From positions 1,976,592-2,040,591 of the forward strand of contig CM060466.1 of NCBI GenBank assembly GCA_030544235.1: DNA of 64,000 nucleotides. Reading direction: 5' to 3'. The stretch comes from Lepturacanthus savala. Its lineage: Eukaryota > Chordata > Actinopteri > Scombriformes > Trichiuridae. A program made the translations under genes and the position numbers. Below are positions 1-13,679 of the stretch, piece by piece. Every line of letters begins with the position of its first letter. Position 1 is the first letter of the stretch. The notes under the pieces are model-generated. The model saw nothing but the letters and a program-made list of their open reading frames with translations. It ran no database searches and had not been told where the DNA came from.

Positions 1-22
1 CACTGTAATAAATAAACATCAC

Positions 23-1005
23 CAACCAACGCATAGTGCTGCTGACCCTTGTCTTCACAGGTTCCTTTTCTAATCTGCATGAACAACGGCTGCAGCTTTG
101 AGTTGATGACGTCAATGAAATCATCCAGTTTGTCAGGAGAATGCTGCGCTGCAGGAAACAGACACAGGCTGTTAGTACAGGAAGAATTGGCTGAATCCTT
201 TAATTTTTGTTTTTGGGAAATATTCCCAAAATAAAAAAAAATAAAAAGATTGTTAAGTCATTTTAAGAAATTCAGGCTGATTTTAATATTCCTCACAAAG
301 GTGTTTTTTACACATGAGACTATCAGAGCTGGAAAACACTGCAGTTCTGATGAAATCTACCAAAGGACTAATCTCCAACAAGATCAATAAACATCTGGGA
401 CAAGATCTGCAGTGGACAGTCCCGATACACAAACACTCCCATCCTTTGTTATAAATGTAACACACACAAAGGTACATTTATCCATTTGGAGTTGCTGCTG
501 CCTCCTTCTTTTTATCTACTTACACATGCTCCAGACAATTTCTTGGCCACAGACGTCAAATCTCTGATAATTCTTTTGTTTCTGGCTAAAGAAATGTATG
601 TTACCGACCCAGGTTCTTACAGATGTGGAAACCACAGAATTCTGCCTTTATTCGTGTTGAGAAATTGACCCCTGACCTTAATCCCAGATAGGAAACATTC
701 TGGAGGATCTAGGAACCTTTTCCTTCATTCTACAGCAGCTTTAACTTATAATTTATTCCAGGCAGATTACAACAGTCTGCCCTCTGCTGCTCTTTATTTA
801 CTCATCTCCTGTCGTCTTTACATTTAAGAAATAAGCCCTGCCCTGAGTTATTCTGGATTAATGACATCAAGATATGGAATCACTCACTGTTGTGTGTTTC
901 GCAGCAATGTTGGTAGATTGCCTTTGCCCCTTGTTCATCAACGATACCGTTGACCATCATGGTTTGTAGGAATCTTCGATGGCTGTCTCCCATCTGTCGT
1001 GACAT
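23..1005 (-). CDS. nsmce1: nsmce1 (non-SMC element 1 homolog), first two coding exons, partial
   Basis: NSMCE1 is the RING-containing subunit of the nuclear SMC5/6 complex, which acts in homologous-recombination repair. Two coding exons are visible. Exon A is 888-1005: ATG at 1005 in an ACC-ATG context, product beginning MSRQMGDSHRRFLQTMMVNG, ending in donor GTGAGT. An acceptor at about 1019-1020 shows that this exon also carries a short 5' UTR, so an upstream non-coding exon is expected. Exon B is 23-148: acceptor ..CTGCAG, containing HSPDKLDDFIDVINSKLQ and ending QQHYALV at a GTGATG donor. Phases agree (exon A leaves 1 nt, exon B is 126 nt). Together they give 81 codons of the N-terminal winged-helix region and align with human NSMCE1 segments such as HRRFLQ and DKLEDFI..YALV, recalled from memory. 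The C-terminal RING part lies beyond position 1. The family assignment is confident; the start is the first ATG of the exon. Confidence 0.92.
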
Positions 1006-1249
1006 GGTCCAGACTGACCTGAACACACAGAGCAAACTTCAACTTCCACAGCTATAAATGAAGAAATGGTTATTTAAGTAAAGTGATGTTATATGAATAA
1101 GAAAAAGACTAAACTGAGAATGGAATGGTGCTGGCCGACACTCACAGGTATAAAAGTGTGTCCTTAAAATACTATGTACTAGTAATACAAAGTACCAGCA
1201 TAAAAGCCCCATAGTGTTTACTAGTTTTCTTTTTTTAATATTTTCTTGT

Positions 1250-2065
1250 CATATGCTCTAGTGCCACCAACAGGTCAAAGGTGCATTTCTGGATGTAACT
1301 TCCAAAACTAGCCCTGGAATTCTTGGAGCAAGGCGAGTTCAATGTAACCTATAACGTTGTTTTCTGCTATTTCTAATTATATACAAAAATACTTAGAAGT
1401 TTTCATAAATTGTGTCCAATCAGCATCAAACTTGACAAACATCATCTTTGTACCAAGACTCATAAACGCTTTACCTTTTGTCTTTAGAACTACAATCTTT
1501 CTCCTGTAACAGCCAATTAAATGTTGTGGCGTACCTGCCAAACAGGAAATGAGCTCATATCTCAGCAACACGTTCATGTATCAAAACCTAATGAAATCTG
1601 GTGACCTTTAACCTCTAGGAGGACATGTAACTGGCAAAAAAATGTGTTTTCTCATGATGTGTTTGGGTTAGGAACAAAATGCCTGATCATACTGTGGATT
1701 GTTATTCCATCGACCACATGTTTTGACTGATCGCCACCAAACTTAACACAGATGACAGAAATGTATGAAAAGTGCTGTATAAATAAAGATTGATTGATGT
1801 TTAGAGCCTGACACGTGATGATGTGATTTTATTTATTCAGAGCAAATCAGATTTGTTGGAGAAGCCTCCAAACATGAAGTGGGCTAATATCTCAGCCAAA
1901 CTTTGGTGTATTGACATGAAACTTCTTGTGGATGTTTATGGTAATTTTTTTTGTCAATTTTCAATCTGTTGTCATGGCAACTCAGGCCTCATTCACTGCT
2001 TGAAGGTATATGGAGTCAATTCTGGTTCAATATTCAGTTTACACGAGTGTGACATGAAAACCTGA
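1250..2065. repeat. degenerate dispersed repeat(s), LINE/SINE-like tail
   Basis: The stretch ends one element at about 1764-1797 with GAAAAGTGCTGTATAAATAA, followed by an AGATTGATTGATG run. This resembles the 3' tail of common teleost non-LTR or SINE families. Before and after it lie diverged related phrases ('gctcatatctcagc' near 1554 and 'gctaatatctcagc' near 1882; 'catcaaacttgaca' near 1425 and 'caccaaacttaaca' near 1735), suggesting two or more old copies of one family. No intact reading frame is present. The exact family is not identified. Confidence 0.4.
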
Positions 2066-2399
2066 ATCTTCCAGTGATGCACAAACACTGAGAATGAACT
2101 TCAGAATATAACAGGACTTCTACAACAACATTTACGTACATTTGACTTTCGATACTTAAGTATATTAAGTATTATGTAGATATAAATTTACCTTTAATAC
2201 TTTAGGACAATAAATCGATTTGTACTAAAGTCTAATAGGTAAAAAAACAGATTTTTTCTACGGGGAAGTTTTACGCCTTGGAGATTTATAAGCTTTACTG
2301 CAAAACCGCGATGGTTAAACATGTAAACACAATTCTAATTCTTTAACTAATTTAATATATTAACGTTGTACTCGATGTTTCACAAAAGCTTTCGTCGTT

Positions 2400-2660
2400 A
2401 ACGTTAGATGATTATACATTTACAGTGATTCGTATTTTAAATACTTTACAGGAACAAACATCTAAAGTAAATATTAAATCCAGTTTACCAGTTTTAATGT
2501 TACTTGAGCTGCGCGCGTCTTCCGCGTTGTTTGCGTCCGCTTTTTTTGGCGCGTTGGCACGTGTCGGCCACCGTATCTTTCACGACGCATCACCGCCTCC
2601 TGCTGTTCTGGAGCGGAGCTGCGTTAAAAGGACAGTTTCACTGTTTTAAGTCTGTTCTAA
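2400..2660. promoter_or_regulatory. CpG-rich patch, probable nsmce1 promoter / 5' non-coding exon area
   Basis: This is the only local cluster of CpG dinucleotides between the nsmce1 start and the vps37a 3' end (for example GCGCGCGTCTTCCGCG near 2510 and GGCGCGTTGGCACGTGTCGG near 2548). It contains an E-box CACGTG. It lies about 1.5 kb upstream of the nsmce1 coding start on the minus strand, where a 5' non-coding exon is required by the acceptor at about 1019. No transcript start can be fixed from sequence alone. Confidence 0.4.
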
Positions 2661-5620
2661 ATCTACAGCTACTTACTCAATGAATCACCAGTTTGACACG
2701 AAATGTAGATTTAGAACCGTTTTTATTGATTTAAAATGTTTTTATTTCTTCCGCTAAAAATAGTCCGTTACAACGGTTGGACATAGCAACATAAACTGCG
2801 TTTGTTGCCGTTTCTTCTGATTGGAGGATTTTTTTTATCATGAAGCTTTTTCTCTTTTAAATTCTTTTTATTTCAAATCATTGTTAGATTGTTTTTTTTT
2901 GTTTTTTAATCGGACTTCTTTCTGCGGATTGATATGACTGTCACGAGTCAGCGTCCCTAGCAACGGTCTGTCCTTCTTAACAACGGCCCGATCTTGAGAA
3001 ATTGACCAATCAGAATCGAGAATTCAACACACGTAATTAAATTAAATGTCCTGTTTATTTAAAGTGATGGAGGCCAAAATCCACAATATAACAACAAAAT
3101 TCTTCTTTATACAAAATGCATTTATGAGTGTATCTGAAGCATTATGAGGATTCAACAACTAAAACTAGTCATATTAAGTGGATATCTGACACATTTCCAG
3201 TATTTGGTTTGTTTTTACTTTTTTTTCTACTGTTACTTTTGGGATTTTTCCATCATTTACATTGTAAGTGGATTGTGAACGTCTCTTCTGAACCGGTATG
3301 AACAAGAGGAATAATTACAGCAGGAAAAACCTGTTTCGCTGTTCATAAACACATGATTGTTGTTTTAAAACAGATCAATCAACCTTTCAAGGAGAAGTGT
3401 AGCTTAGTATGTACAGTTCTGAGCCTCAAACTGGCTCCAATGCAAAACCAAAATAACAGGCGACTTCACACATACATATATAATCATGTATAAAACCTTT
3501 TTTATAGTTTTATACATTTTGATTACACACGTTCTATTCTATATTTTGTTTTAATGTCCTTGAAAACAACTTAAATTTAATTTCTAAAAACAAAACGTGT
3601 CTTTTGTATTGGTGAGAATCTGTGGATGAATTTACAGCTAATATTACATGATCACTTTGTTAGCCAAAACGCACTTTCATGACTTGTCATAGGCTGATCT
3701 TCATTATTAGAAAATATCCAACTTTATTCTATTGTCTACTTCATTCTCTGAACTTATTTAAATGAAAAAACACAATTTTTAGAATACACATATATTATTT
3801 CTATTTTTATTGATATATTAACAGTACATTCAACCTGTGTTTGTACAATATCCAAAAAGAAATAGATCCATCACCAATTGTCTAACAAATAATAATAAAA
3901 AAAATGACTTAAATGTCATTTCCATTTGTTTTCCCTCCCTAGTGGTGACCTGGTTTACAACATTAATGCATTATATGTTGAAACTCGACTGAAACACACC
4001 TGTGGTTTGACCTGTTTGAACAATGCTCCTCTGATAATGAAGAGTTCTTTTGTGTTAAAACTAATATATTCTCAAAGGATCAGATTTGGTATCATTGCTC
4101 ATTATGAATCCAGAAACAATTACAGTCACATTAGTCCTGGTACAGGAATGTTTTCTATGGTAAAATGACAGGATATGGGTGTCCAGTGTAAGAAAATAAA
4201 GTTTCTTGCTTGTAATGAGATTAACAGGTTTAACAGTGTGTTAATAGTGATTGTCACACAGCACATGAAACCACCCAGATTTATTCTAAATGCTTTATTA
4301 CTCTAACAAATTAAATAAGAACATATAATACAAGGTGTCCGAGTCTTTGATTACAATATAGCCTATTATTAACATTATTTAAATACAGTATCCAATGTCA
4401 TCAAGTTGTACTGCAGCATTTAACCAAATATTCCTCAACACAATCCCATATCTTCTGCAGCGCTTCGTCAATAATTTAAAGTTAAAAGGGTGTCGGATAA
4501 TAATCGGGTTAATATCAGTGGAGATCAGTGTGTTCACACGCACATGAAGAACTTGAATGTAAAACACTGTAGATAGTGTTAATAAACTGTTAACATGGTT
4601 TACAGTACTCGGAGTAACCTGAGTTCACACAATCTGTTTTATCAGTGCCCCAGAAAATAAAATAAGAAAAATAAAGGGACTTTATTTGTCGTTTTCTGTA
4701 GTAATACACTGATCTGTAATGATTTAGGATGGCAGCTCGTAGAGAATACAAAAACGGTTACGGAGTCATCAGAGTGCTGCGTTAGAGTGTTTAAACAAAT
4801 TATTCATGTTTAGGCAAACACACTGATATTTAGACTGTGTTCAAGACACCAACTGGACAAAGAGTAAACCACTTTCTGCAGATATGCACAGTTTAAAACA
4901 GTCTCCTGAAAGAACTGCCTCGTCCTTGTTTTTTCATTAAAGCCCAAATTTCTGATTGAAAATGAAAAACGAGCAAATCGTTTTGAGTCAGAAGTAAACA
5001 CGGGATTAAAGGAGCAGTGCAAAAGTTGTTATTTCCGGGATAGCAAAACAAGGACTGGACAATGATCTCAGAGAGGCGTACAGAAACCAACATTAGCGTT
5101 TTAACAATGACCTCACCGTGATATTTACTTGCTCACTGCATGGGAAATATAAGATTGGGGAATACTGTCTTTTCTTTTCCAAGCGTGTTCACGTCACCTA
5201 CCACTCACTGGCCTCTACGTGAAATGAATCCCGGAAAGAAACATCACGGTCGAGTCAAAACTGGACAAACATCATGTGCAATAGAAATTATCCACAAGTG
5301 ATCAATCCTCAGTGATGTGGCTAAGTGTGAGCCACTCATTCTCCCATATTTGGCGACTCAATAGCTTCTCCGTCCAACATAAAACAGTTTTTTAGCCCAC
5401 ATCCGGCCACGATAGGCTCCTTTTTTTTTTCCAGCCTACCGCGACCATCACCGTCTTCTGTTCTGATTTCTCCCAAGTGCCCATTGTTGACTCTGTGCTT
5501 TTCGTCCTTTCTGCCGTCTTCAACCTTCCAGTTGGCAGCAGTTGGCTGAGAAAACACCAAACCTGAGGAGTGAAAAGAACAGACAACCCATTCCTCCATG
5601 AAATACAGAAAACTCTTAGT
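2661..5620. other. intergenic, AT-rich, no gene recognised
   Basis: Mostly AT-rich sequence between nsmce1 and vps37a. Short open frames here (for example at 3926-4168 and 5336-5662) show no recognisable domain, no splice support and no biased codon use. The right part (from about 4.7 kb) may include the 3' UTR of vps37a: a minus-strand AATAAA occurs near 4681-4686. Confidence 0.5.
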
Positions 5621-5625
5621 CTTAC

Positions 5626-5816
5626 ACTGCAAAATCTTAACAGTTTCTTGTTTTCGGTTCAATTAGTCTAACATTAAGTAGAATTCTATCATTCCACTGG
5701 CAGATAATTTAACTTGATTTTAGACAATTAGCTAAATTATCTGCCTGTGGAATGAGATAAATCTACTCAATATTGGACTAATTGTACCCAAAACAAGATA
5801 TTTTAGTTTTTGCAGT
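5626..5816. mobile_element. palindromic MITE-like element, copy 1
   Basis: The two halves are imperfect inverted copies. ACTGCAAAATC and TTCTTGTTTTC at the left match AAACAAGATATTTTAGTTTTTGCAGT read in reverse at the right, and CCACTGGCAGATAATTTA matches TAAATTATCTGCCTGTGG. There is no coding capacity. A second, longer member lies at 9317-9580. The architecture is that of a fold-back or miniature inverted-repeat transposable element. It lies just downstream of the vps37a stop codon, probably in the 3' UTR or flank. Confidence 0.7.
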
Positions 5817-5855
5817 TCATGCATTTTTCCAGTAATTATGGTTGTACCTTGAGTT

Positions 5856-8800
5856 CTAGTGGCTGGTAGGAAACTGTTCATGTGTATTGATCGACTGTTG
5901 CAACTTTTCTTCTTTGGCCCTTCGGCTGTGGCAAAGCTGTAGAATAACAAAAACAGTCAGTTTTATCCTCATAATGTACTTCTGATAACAGTCAGACTCA
6001 ATAAAGACAATTTTAGAGCTGCAATAATTAATCGATTAGAAATTATTACAGTAATCACCAACTATTTTGATAATCGATTAATTTATTTTAGTAATGTTTA
6101 AGAAGAAAATGTCAGTAATTCTCTGGTTGCAGCTTCTTAAATCAGATTTTTTAGTCTTCTATAATAGTAAACTGATGATCTTTGGGTTGTGAAAAGACAT
6201 TTCTGGTGGAATGTTCAGCTTTGGGAAACAGTGATCAACATTTTACACCATTTTATGAACCAAACAACTAATCAATCATTTCAATAATTGACAGATTAAT
6301 CAGAATAATCATTAGTTGCCGCCCTAGATAATGTTCTCCACAGAAAGACTGCACTTCTGGGCTCTCACCGTTCTCTTCTCCATGAAGCTGGTGAGGAATT
6401 CATCTATATCCGTGCGTCCCTCCAGGAAGTTTTCAGCCGTTTCCTCTGACTCCTCCTCAGCCTGATGAGCTGCAACCTTCAGCCGAGCCTGTAGAGTACT
6501 TAGACTGCAGCTCTAGTGGGAAACACAAGACACCAGAGTCTGAGTGGGAGATAATCAGACCTTTATTTTCTGTGTCTCAAATCACATACGTCTGTACTGC
6601 CAACCACAGAATACTGTCTACTAATGAACGATGAATTATGCCATTTGTACTGTTCAGACTGAAGTATACAGCCACGTATACAGTAGAAGAAGAATTTTTA
6701 CACTAATACTTCTCCCAATGCAATGTCCCAAGTAGAAGTAGTTGATATTTCAGCTCAAAGGGGGGATGTTTCACCTTCTCATAGTCTTAAAGTCTCTAAT
6801 AATAAAGGTTTTACTTCCCCTTATGATGCAAATGTTATTGGCAGGGTTATAATTTCATGACTTATTTTATTTGCAGTGTTCTGATCTGCAACTATAGGAT
6901 TTCACAGAGTGAATGCAGGGTTAATACATACACACATACACATACATTTATGTCACATTTTACTACATTTACAGTACATTTTACCGTTGCCATAGTAATC
7001 GATTACTGATCACGAAGATCTATTTTTTTCCCCTTTTAATATAAATGAGAAGTTCAGGTCGACGTTTGAGGAACTTTACCAGAAATAGCCATGACTCACG
7101 CACTAATATTAAATTACTCAATATCTGTAATAGAAAATGAAAGCATCCACTGTATTTCTGTGTAGCTTCTACTTCAGTTTGGGGTAATTTATTTATTTTT
7201 TTGGTAGCATCATCTCCGTTTCCCTAGAAATAAATACCTGGGGTGTGAATAATACATCAGCAGACTCCTGCAGTATGTAATGAACCCAGTCACCTCCATA
7301 CAGCAGCTCCGTATCAGTTAAATAGAAACAAGATCGTCCGTTTATTTTTTTCCGATGTTACTGAAAATCATACCTTTAGTTTCTGTAAGCCTCTGTGATA
7401 GTAAACTTATTATTTCTGGGTTATTGACTGTTGAGACAATATGAGACATTTCAGGCCGTATTCTGGGCTTTGGGGGAAAAAAATAATCAATTTATCAGGA
7501 AAATAACCACCGATCTCAGCAGAAAATCCAGTTCTTTCTGTTATGATCCTCCAGTTCAAACACTTTCAACCTGCATGGCCGTGTAAGTTCATGCAATCAT
7601 GCCACGGCTGAAATGAATGTGGTGAGTGTAGCCTCTTACCTCACTGAGTTCATGTTGTCTCTGCATCTTTGACTCGAAGGCTGACTTCATCTGAGTCAGC
7701 TGTTCATACTGTCAACAACAAAAAAAAACACGGATCATAAGCTGCTAGACATCAGTGTGCATTAGATAGATGTGTGTGAGACAGAGAAGGAGTCATAACT
7801 GACTTTGTAAAGCATTTCTTGTCTTTTTCCTTCCAGCTGCGGTTCCATGTGGAGGTTTTTCTCTGTAAATCACATAAAAGAACATCAGGTCTTTGAAGCG
7901 TCTCTTTCTTAAGTGATTAATAACCTGCAGGATAATGAACTTACTAGCCATATCTACTATGTTGGTGACCAGATCTTCTTTATCGTTGGTGACCTGTTTG
8001 AGTTGTGGCAAACTCACAAAGAATTCCAGTAACACGTCTTCATTGTCAGACATTTCTGACAACTGGGTCAGACTGGGGTGGACACACAGGTAGAAAAACA
8101 TTAATTACAGGTATAAAAGAATGTGTCCCATATATCTCAAACAGAAATTATAACCTGTCTTGTTACATTTTTATGTTTATGTTGAAATACTTTACTTTAA
8201 GTCACAGAGTTCAGGAAAAGACTCAGGAATCTCAGGCATTTTGTACATGTGTCCATTCAGTCCGGCCTGAAAAGAGAAAGAAGTAAAGTAAACCAGTCAC
8301 ATTCTTCAATTTATGTTTATGTAAACGCTCTGAACTTGACTGATCAAATGCTAGAAAGGATGTTTAAAATGAAAACAGGCCTGGGCTCAGACATAGCTGT
8401 GTTGGAAAACCCTGGCTCATCATTATCAGTATGCCAGCACATGTTCCTGTTGCTTGTGTTATTTCTGACTTGGTGAACTCGATCCTTTGTGGTCTATATC
8501 TGACGAGCAGTTTACAAGGTGACACCAGCATTTACATTCACCTTTTCTTACTTGTGTTTTCAAAAATTGCGAATAAATACTTGGATGAAAAAGCCAGAAA
8601 TTCGGGGAAAAAAAAGGCAAAAAATTTGCATAAAAGCTTTTATGCTTGGAGGAGGAGGATGTCAGCATATTGATAAAAGGAAAATGCGTCTTTTGGCTGC
8701 GGAAACAGGTTTCATGAATAAACTCTTAACTCTTTCACCAAACACAGACTGAAATGTGTCTCATCTTCAGCATGGTTCACCAGGAAATTGCAAACTCGCC

Positions 8801-11800
8801 CTCTCCCGAAAAATTTGCGAAACGAATGGAAACTGGCATTGATTCGCATTTTCTTTTTTTGCACGTTTCAAAAAATCCGCTCTAAAATTTTGACTCATTG
8901 GATGGAAACCCAGTGACAGACATGCATCATAGCCTATGAGATGTTCCCCATCACCACCTGTACCTGTGATTCTCCAGTCGGGACAGGCAGTGGCAGGTCA
9001 GTAATGAGTCCGTACGGAGCCGGAGCTCTGGGATGAGACATTGGAGCTTGAGAAGGAGCCGGAGGCGGCGTCTGACTCGGCCCCACATGGCGAGGGCCGT
9101 AGTGGAAAGGCTGGGTGGGGTAAGGAGGGAGGCCCGATGGTTTGTACATGCTGCTGCAATAAAAAGAGATTTTAGAGAAAATCACTGACAGAAAATGTCA
9201 TAGCTTGACATAACTATTCAGTGACTGTTAGGCCTAAGACAAAGTATTACCCCACATTTCAACAGTAGCAGGCCGAGGTTAAAAAATACAGAGGAGTACA
9301 CTGACTAGAGGATCAGACTGCAAAACCTGAACTCTTGAAAATATCTTGTTTTTGGTGCAATTTGTCCAATATTAAGTAGAATTATCTTATTCCACTGGCA
9401 GATAATTTAGCTTATTTCAAGTTTTGTTTTCCTGATTTTGGTCAATTTAAAGATTTTCTTTAAAAAAAAAAACAACTAAAAACTAAACTAAAATCAAAGA
9501 AAACTTGAAATAAGATAACTTATCTGCCCATGGAATAAAATAATAAGATAATTCTACTAAATGTTGGATGCTTTTTCAGTACAACCTAATTTTGGCTACT
9601 AAAACTTTCTTATAGACTCCAATTGGGTCCAATCCTGGCTGGAGTTGTGTACCATCTTGCAGGATTTTCTACATTGAAGCTATAGGAAATATGACAATAA
9701 TTTTCCAAACTATACACAGTGCATGAAAAGAGGGGAGACTCACTATGGAAAGCTGGAAGGACCAGTAGACATCAAGGCAGGAGGACTCTTCCAGAACTCG
9801 TCCAACAGACTCTGAATCACCTTCCCCAGGTCTGAGTGCATCCCAAACTACAACATACAAGAAAAACACAGAAAGTTAGAATAAATTCATTGATAAAAAA
9901 TACAGCATGAACTAACAGAATCAGTGGATTGTTTTAGCTCCTTGACCTCCAGCCCTTTTTTATGTTTAGGACATCCCCATAGTCAGTAGGGTATGTCTCT
10001 GGAATAAACACAGAGATGTTGGTCGACACTAAACGAACATTTATTGATCTCAAATAAACATTTTCATCCCAAAACAGCAACAAAAAAAACACATTTTTTG
10101 TTCGTCGCTTCAAACAAGCGACTTTTTACTGTAGTGTTTTTTGGCTGCTAGTTTACTGAGTTTTTGTCATGAAGCTACACTGATGGTACCGTTGGACTCG
10201 TCACAGTCTCAGCTTTCATATGTCATTTGTTTGTATAACATGAAGTATCAGAGCGCTAGCCATCAAAATGTGGTGAGTGGGTCGGCTTTATGATCGTATA
10301 CCGATGTTCATATTTGTTAATTAATTTGCTTGGTGTTGGAGTTGTGTTTGGTGTGTGTAAATATGACTTATATGTGCTTGTAGTGGAGTTTCTCCTGTTT
10401 AATTTGATGTATAGCTTCACTATATTTGTACATGATTAGTGGAGCAATCTCAAGGGGACCTGGAGTTTAACGGGTTAATGAAGAGGGAAGAACCAGGAAA
10501 ATAAACAGGCAAAAAATGGGCTTTTAGTTAGATAGGAGATGAAATCACTTTCCAGTTATGAGGAATGATGTTTTATACGGCTGCAGCAGAGACACTTACC
10601 TTGTTCCGTGTTTTATTTACTGTGGTTCTCTATCTAGTAAGGAAACCACGTTCAGGAAATGATGCTATTCTCAACAATGTAGAAACACAGCGAGTAGGAA
10701 GATGTCCCTGAATGTCAGCACATGTTCAGGGTTCCTACAGGTTTATATACAACGCAATTCATATTTTACAGACCTACTGGCAAAGATTGTTTTTTATTTG
10801 ACTTAAATGCATACTACATCCATGTGATGATGATGTTGCTGTGTTCTACACTCTTTATTTACATAGATACTACCTTGGTATCTGATTAAAAGCTCAGATA
10901 AAACCAAACGTCAAGAAAATATCCAGTAACGAGCTTCACTTCAGCACAGTTTCCTTCCTGAGGTAAATTATCTAAATTAACACCCTGACAACGACACAGA
11001 AGAACACAACTTCTGAAAAAACAGTACTTTTTCAGAAGTTGTGTACTTTTTATTCAGGCTATGTTATTTATTCTAAATAACAGATGTTGATAAATGAAAC
11101 TTTTGAGGAGAATGTGATGCAGAGAAGTTACGTACTGCACATATGTTAAGAACCAGATATCAAAACTCAAGATTATTCAAAGTCTTTTTAAAGGTATTAT
11201 TTCTAAATCCATAAATTCAATGCTTTTAAGACATTTTAGACCCTACAGGAACCCTGATGTTGCATAACCGTAATATTAATATGACTATTTTACAGCATTT
11301 TACCATCAACTCCACATATGGACTTGGTGATGTGGGTTTCTTGAATATTTCAGGCTTATTTTAACCTTTAGTTTCTTGCAAATGTTGAAGAATTTGATAA
11401 AACGCCATCAAACCCATGTTTATTAGGGAGCCAGCAGCCTAAATGACGGCCTGGACAACTACTTACATTACTGATGAGGGGGCTCGTGATCATAGTTCCA
11501 TTATTGCTGTCGACTAAGTGGTGACCAACAGGAGGGTAGACACTGACCACCGGCTTCTCCTGAGGGAACTGAGGAGGCAGCAGACTAGAAGAAAAACAAG
11601 AGGAAAGGATGACAGCTCAAATTAATCTCTGTTAGAGAATATACAACACGAGTAATGAACAGGATATTCATATTGTGATGTGGTATTTCTGAATTATTTC
11701 CCTATACAGAGAAGCACTATGTCCCTGCAGCTTCATGACTGATGAAAACGTCTTAGCACGACTGGATGGAATGTACCAAACAATGCTGTGAAGCTAAAAG

Positions 11801-13592
11801 AGAAATATTGTTTTGGTTCCTCGCTGGCATTTCATCCTGTGAAAACAAGCATTGAAATCTAGTTTGTAATGTACCGTACAGCAGCAGAATCGTGTTTTTG
11901 TCGCACTGTGAATGGGCTTTTATGTGCCGTGCATGGCACTGAGAGAAAGAGACAGATCTCTTTGATATTAAATCATGTGTCGAGACTGTTGTCGGCTTCT
12001 ATTTTTCAGGCTGAGATACATTTATAGTGATGAAAAGAACGAGCAATAAAACTTCAACCCACCTACAACAAGTGGTTAAAAGGTAGTTTAAATAAACTAC
12101 ACAAGTACATTAAATAGAAGAATAACAATAATAACCAGTGCAGCCAGTCACTGATTTTTAAAAATAATGTTTTAAACCACATCAGTTTAATCGTGCTATG
12201 CTCAAAATTAGATTTCTGCATCTAGTTGCACTTTCAGTTTACATGCAACTGAGAAAATCTAATTAACAGGGTCCAACCCTTGTTTCAGCAGGTTAATACA
12301 GCCATAGATATATACACGTATATATATCTGTTGACTTCTGTGTAAACTGAAGACAAACAACTTAATAAGACTAATAAATTCTCAACTACAGTCCCTGACC
12401 AGTTCCTTTTGTTTATCTCTTTTTAATTAATCAGACTTGCTGGTTTCACTGTGTGAAAACACATTTAATAACTGTTTTTTTTCCTTTTTACTTGGCTGCT
12501 TGCTCCACTTTGGCCCATCTCTAGTGTTGTGGAGCATCAGCTTCAGTCCAACTAAGGAGTATAATTAACGGGAAGAAATCTAATTCCAATCATATTATTT
12601 AGGCGTCTTAATCAGAGTTAGTAAACATTGATTTTAGACAGAAAGACTTTTAAATGCTCTTCAGTTATAGTCTCATTTTTTCCAAGTGTCATGTGGACGT
12701 ACTGACTGTGACTGCATGTACAAAGACAAACTCACATGTTAACACTAATGGTGGAGTTGTTGACTGTGAATGGTATCCTGTACTCAACATCCTTCTGGAT
12801 CTCTGCAAGGCTGGTGAGACAAAAAAAGAAAAACACAGACATGTCATCATCTGTAATCTCACATCTGTAGTCATGCTCTGCACATTTAGAAAAAGCATTT
12901 TATATCTAAACGTTTATGAAAAACCTGCCGACTTGGAGTGAAACATATAGGTATATATGTCCAGGACCAACAATTTGACTCTTTAGTAAAAAGCAACATA
13001 CAAACGTGATGGAATTTGAACTGTAAATGTTGGGTGTTAAGGAGTTTACCTACAAATGAGATTGGTCTGATTAATGGTTAATTAGCAGCTGATGGTCAGG
13101 TGTCAATGACTTTGGTGTATACTGTACAGTCTATAAGTATAGTTTCTGTTCTTTCCTCAAATAGTTTACAACAGCATTTAATTATATGATTCCATGTAAA
13201 TATGTTAAAAGGTAGGTTTCAGTACATCACTATTATTATTATTATATTATCACTAATAATCTTTACATGTCTGAATGTCCTAAAACCAATGTTATTTTTC
13301 CAAACAATAATTAACTGACACAACATCCATAAATAAACAATGTACACCCATATATCTCTGATGTGGTTTGTTGAAGGGTGCAACTACACAACTCTATATA
13401 TATTTTATATATATTTTGACAGCCTCAGTGGATTGTATACATTTTTGTAGTATTAAACTAATGAAAATAGTGTTTCTTCTCTTTCATTATTAATAATATC
13501 CAAGGGAACTTTTACTCATTTCGTTAAATTCAGACCAAATGGGAAAAGTACTCATGTAAATAACACTATCCCTAACTTATTATGAGCAATAA

Positions 13593-13679
<87 letters not shown>

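Noticed and set aside
5336..5662. 108-codon minus frame downstream of vps37a
   Set aside because: No homology, overlaps the MITE at 5626-5816, and has two competing overlapping frames; most likely vps37a 3' UTR or intergenic.
7793..8101. 102-codon minus frame as an independent gene
   Set aside because: It is a read-through of the vps37a exon at 7945-8072; the correct splice sites give the Mod(r) domain.
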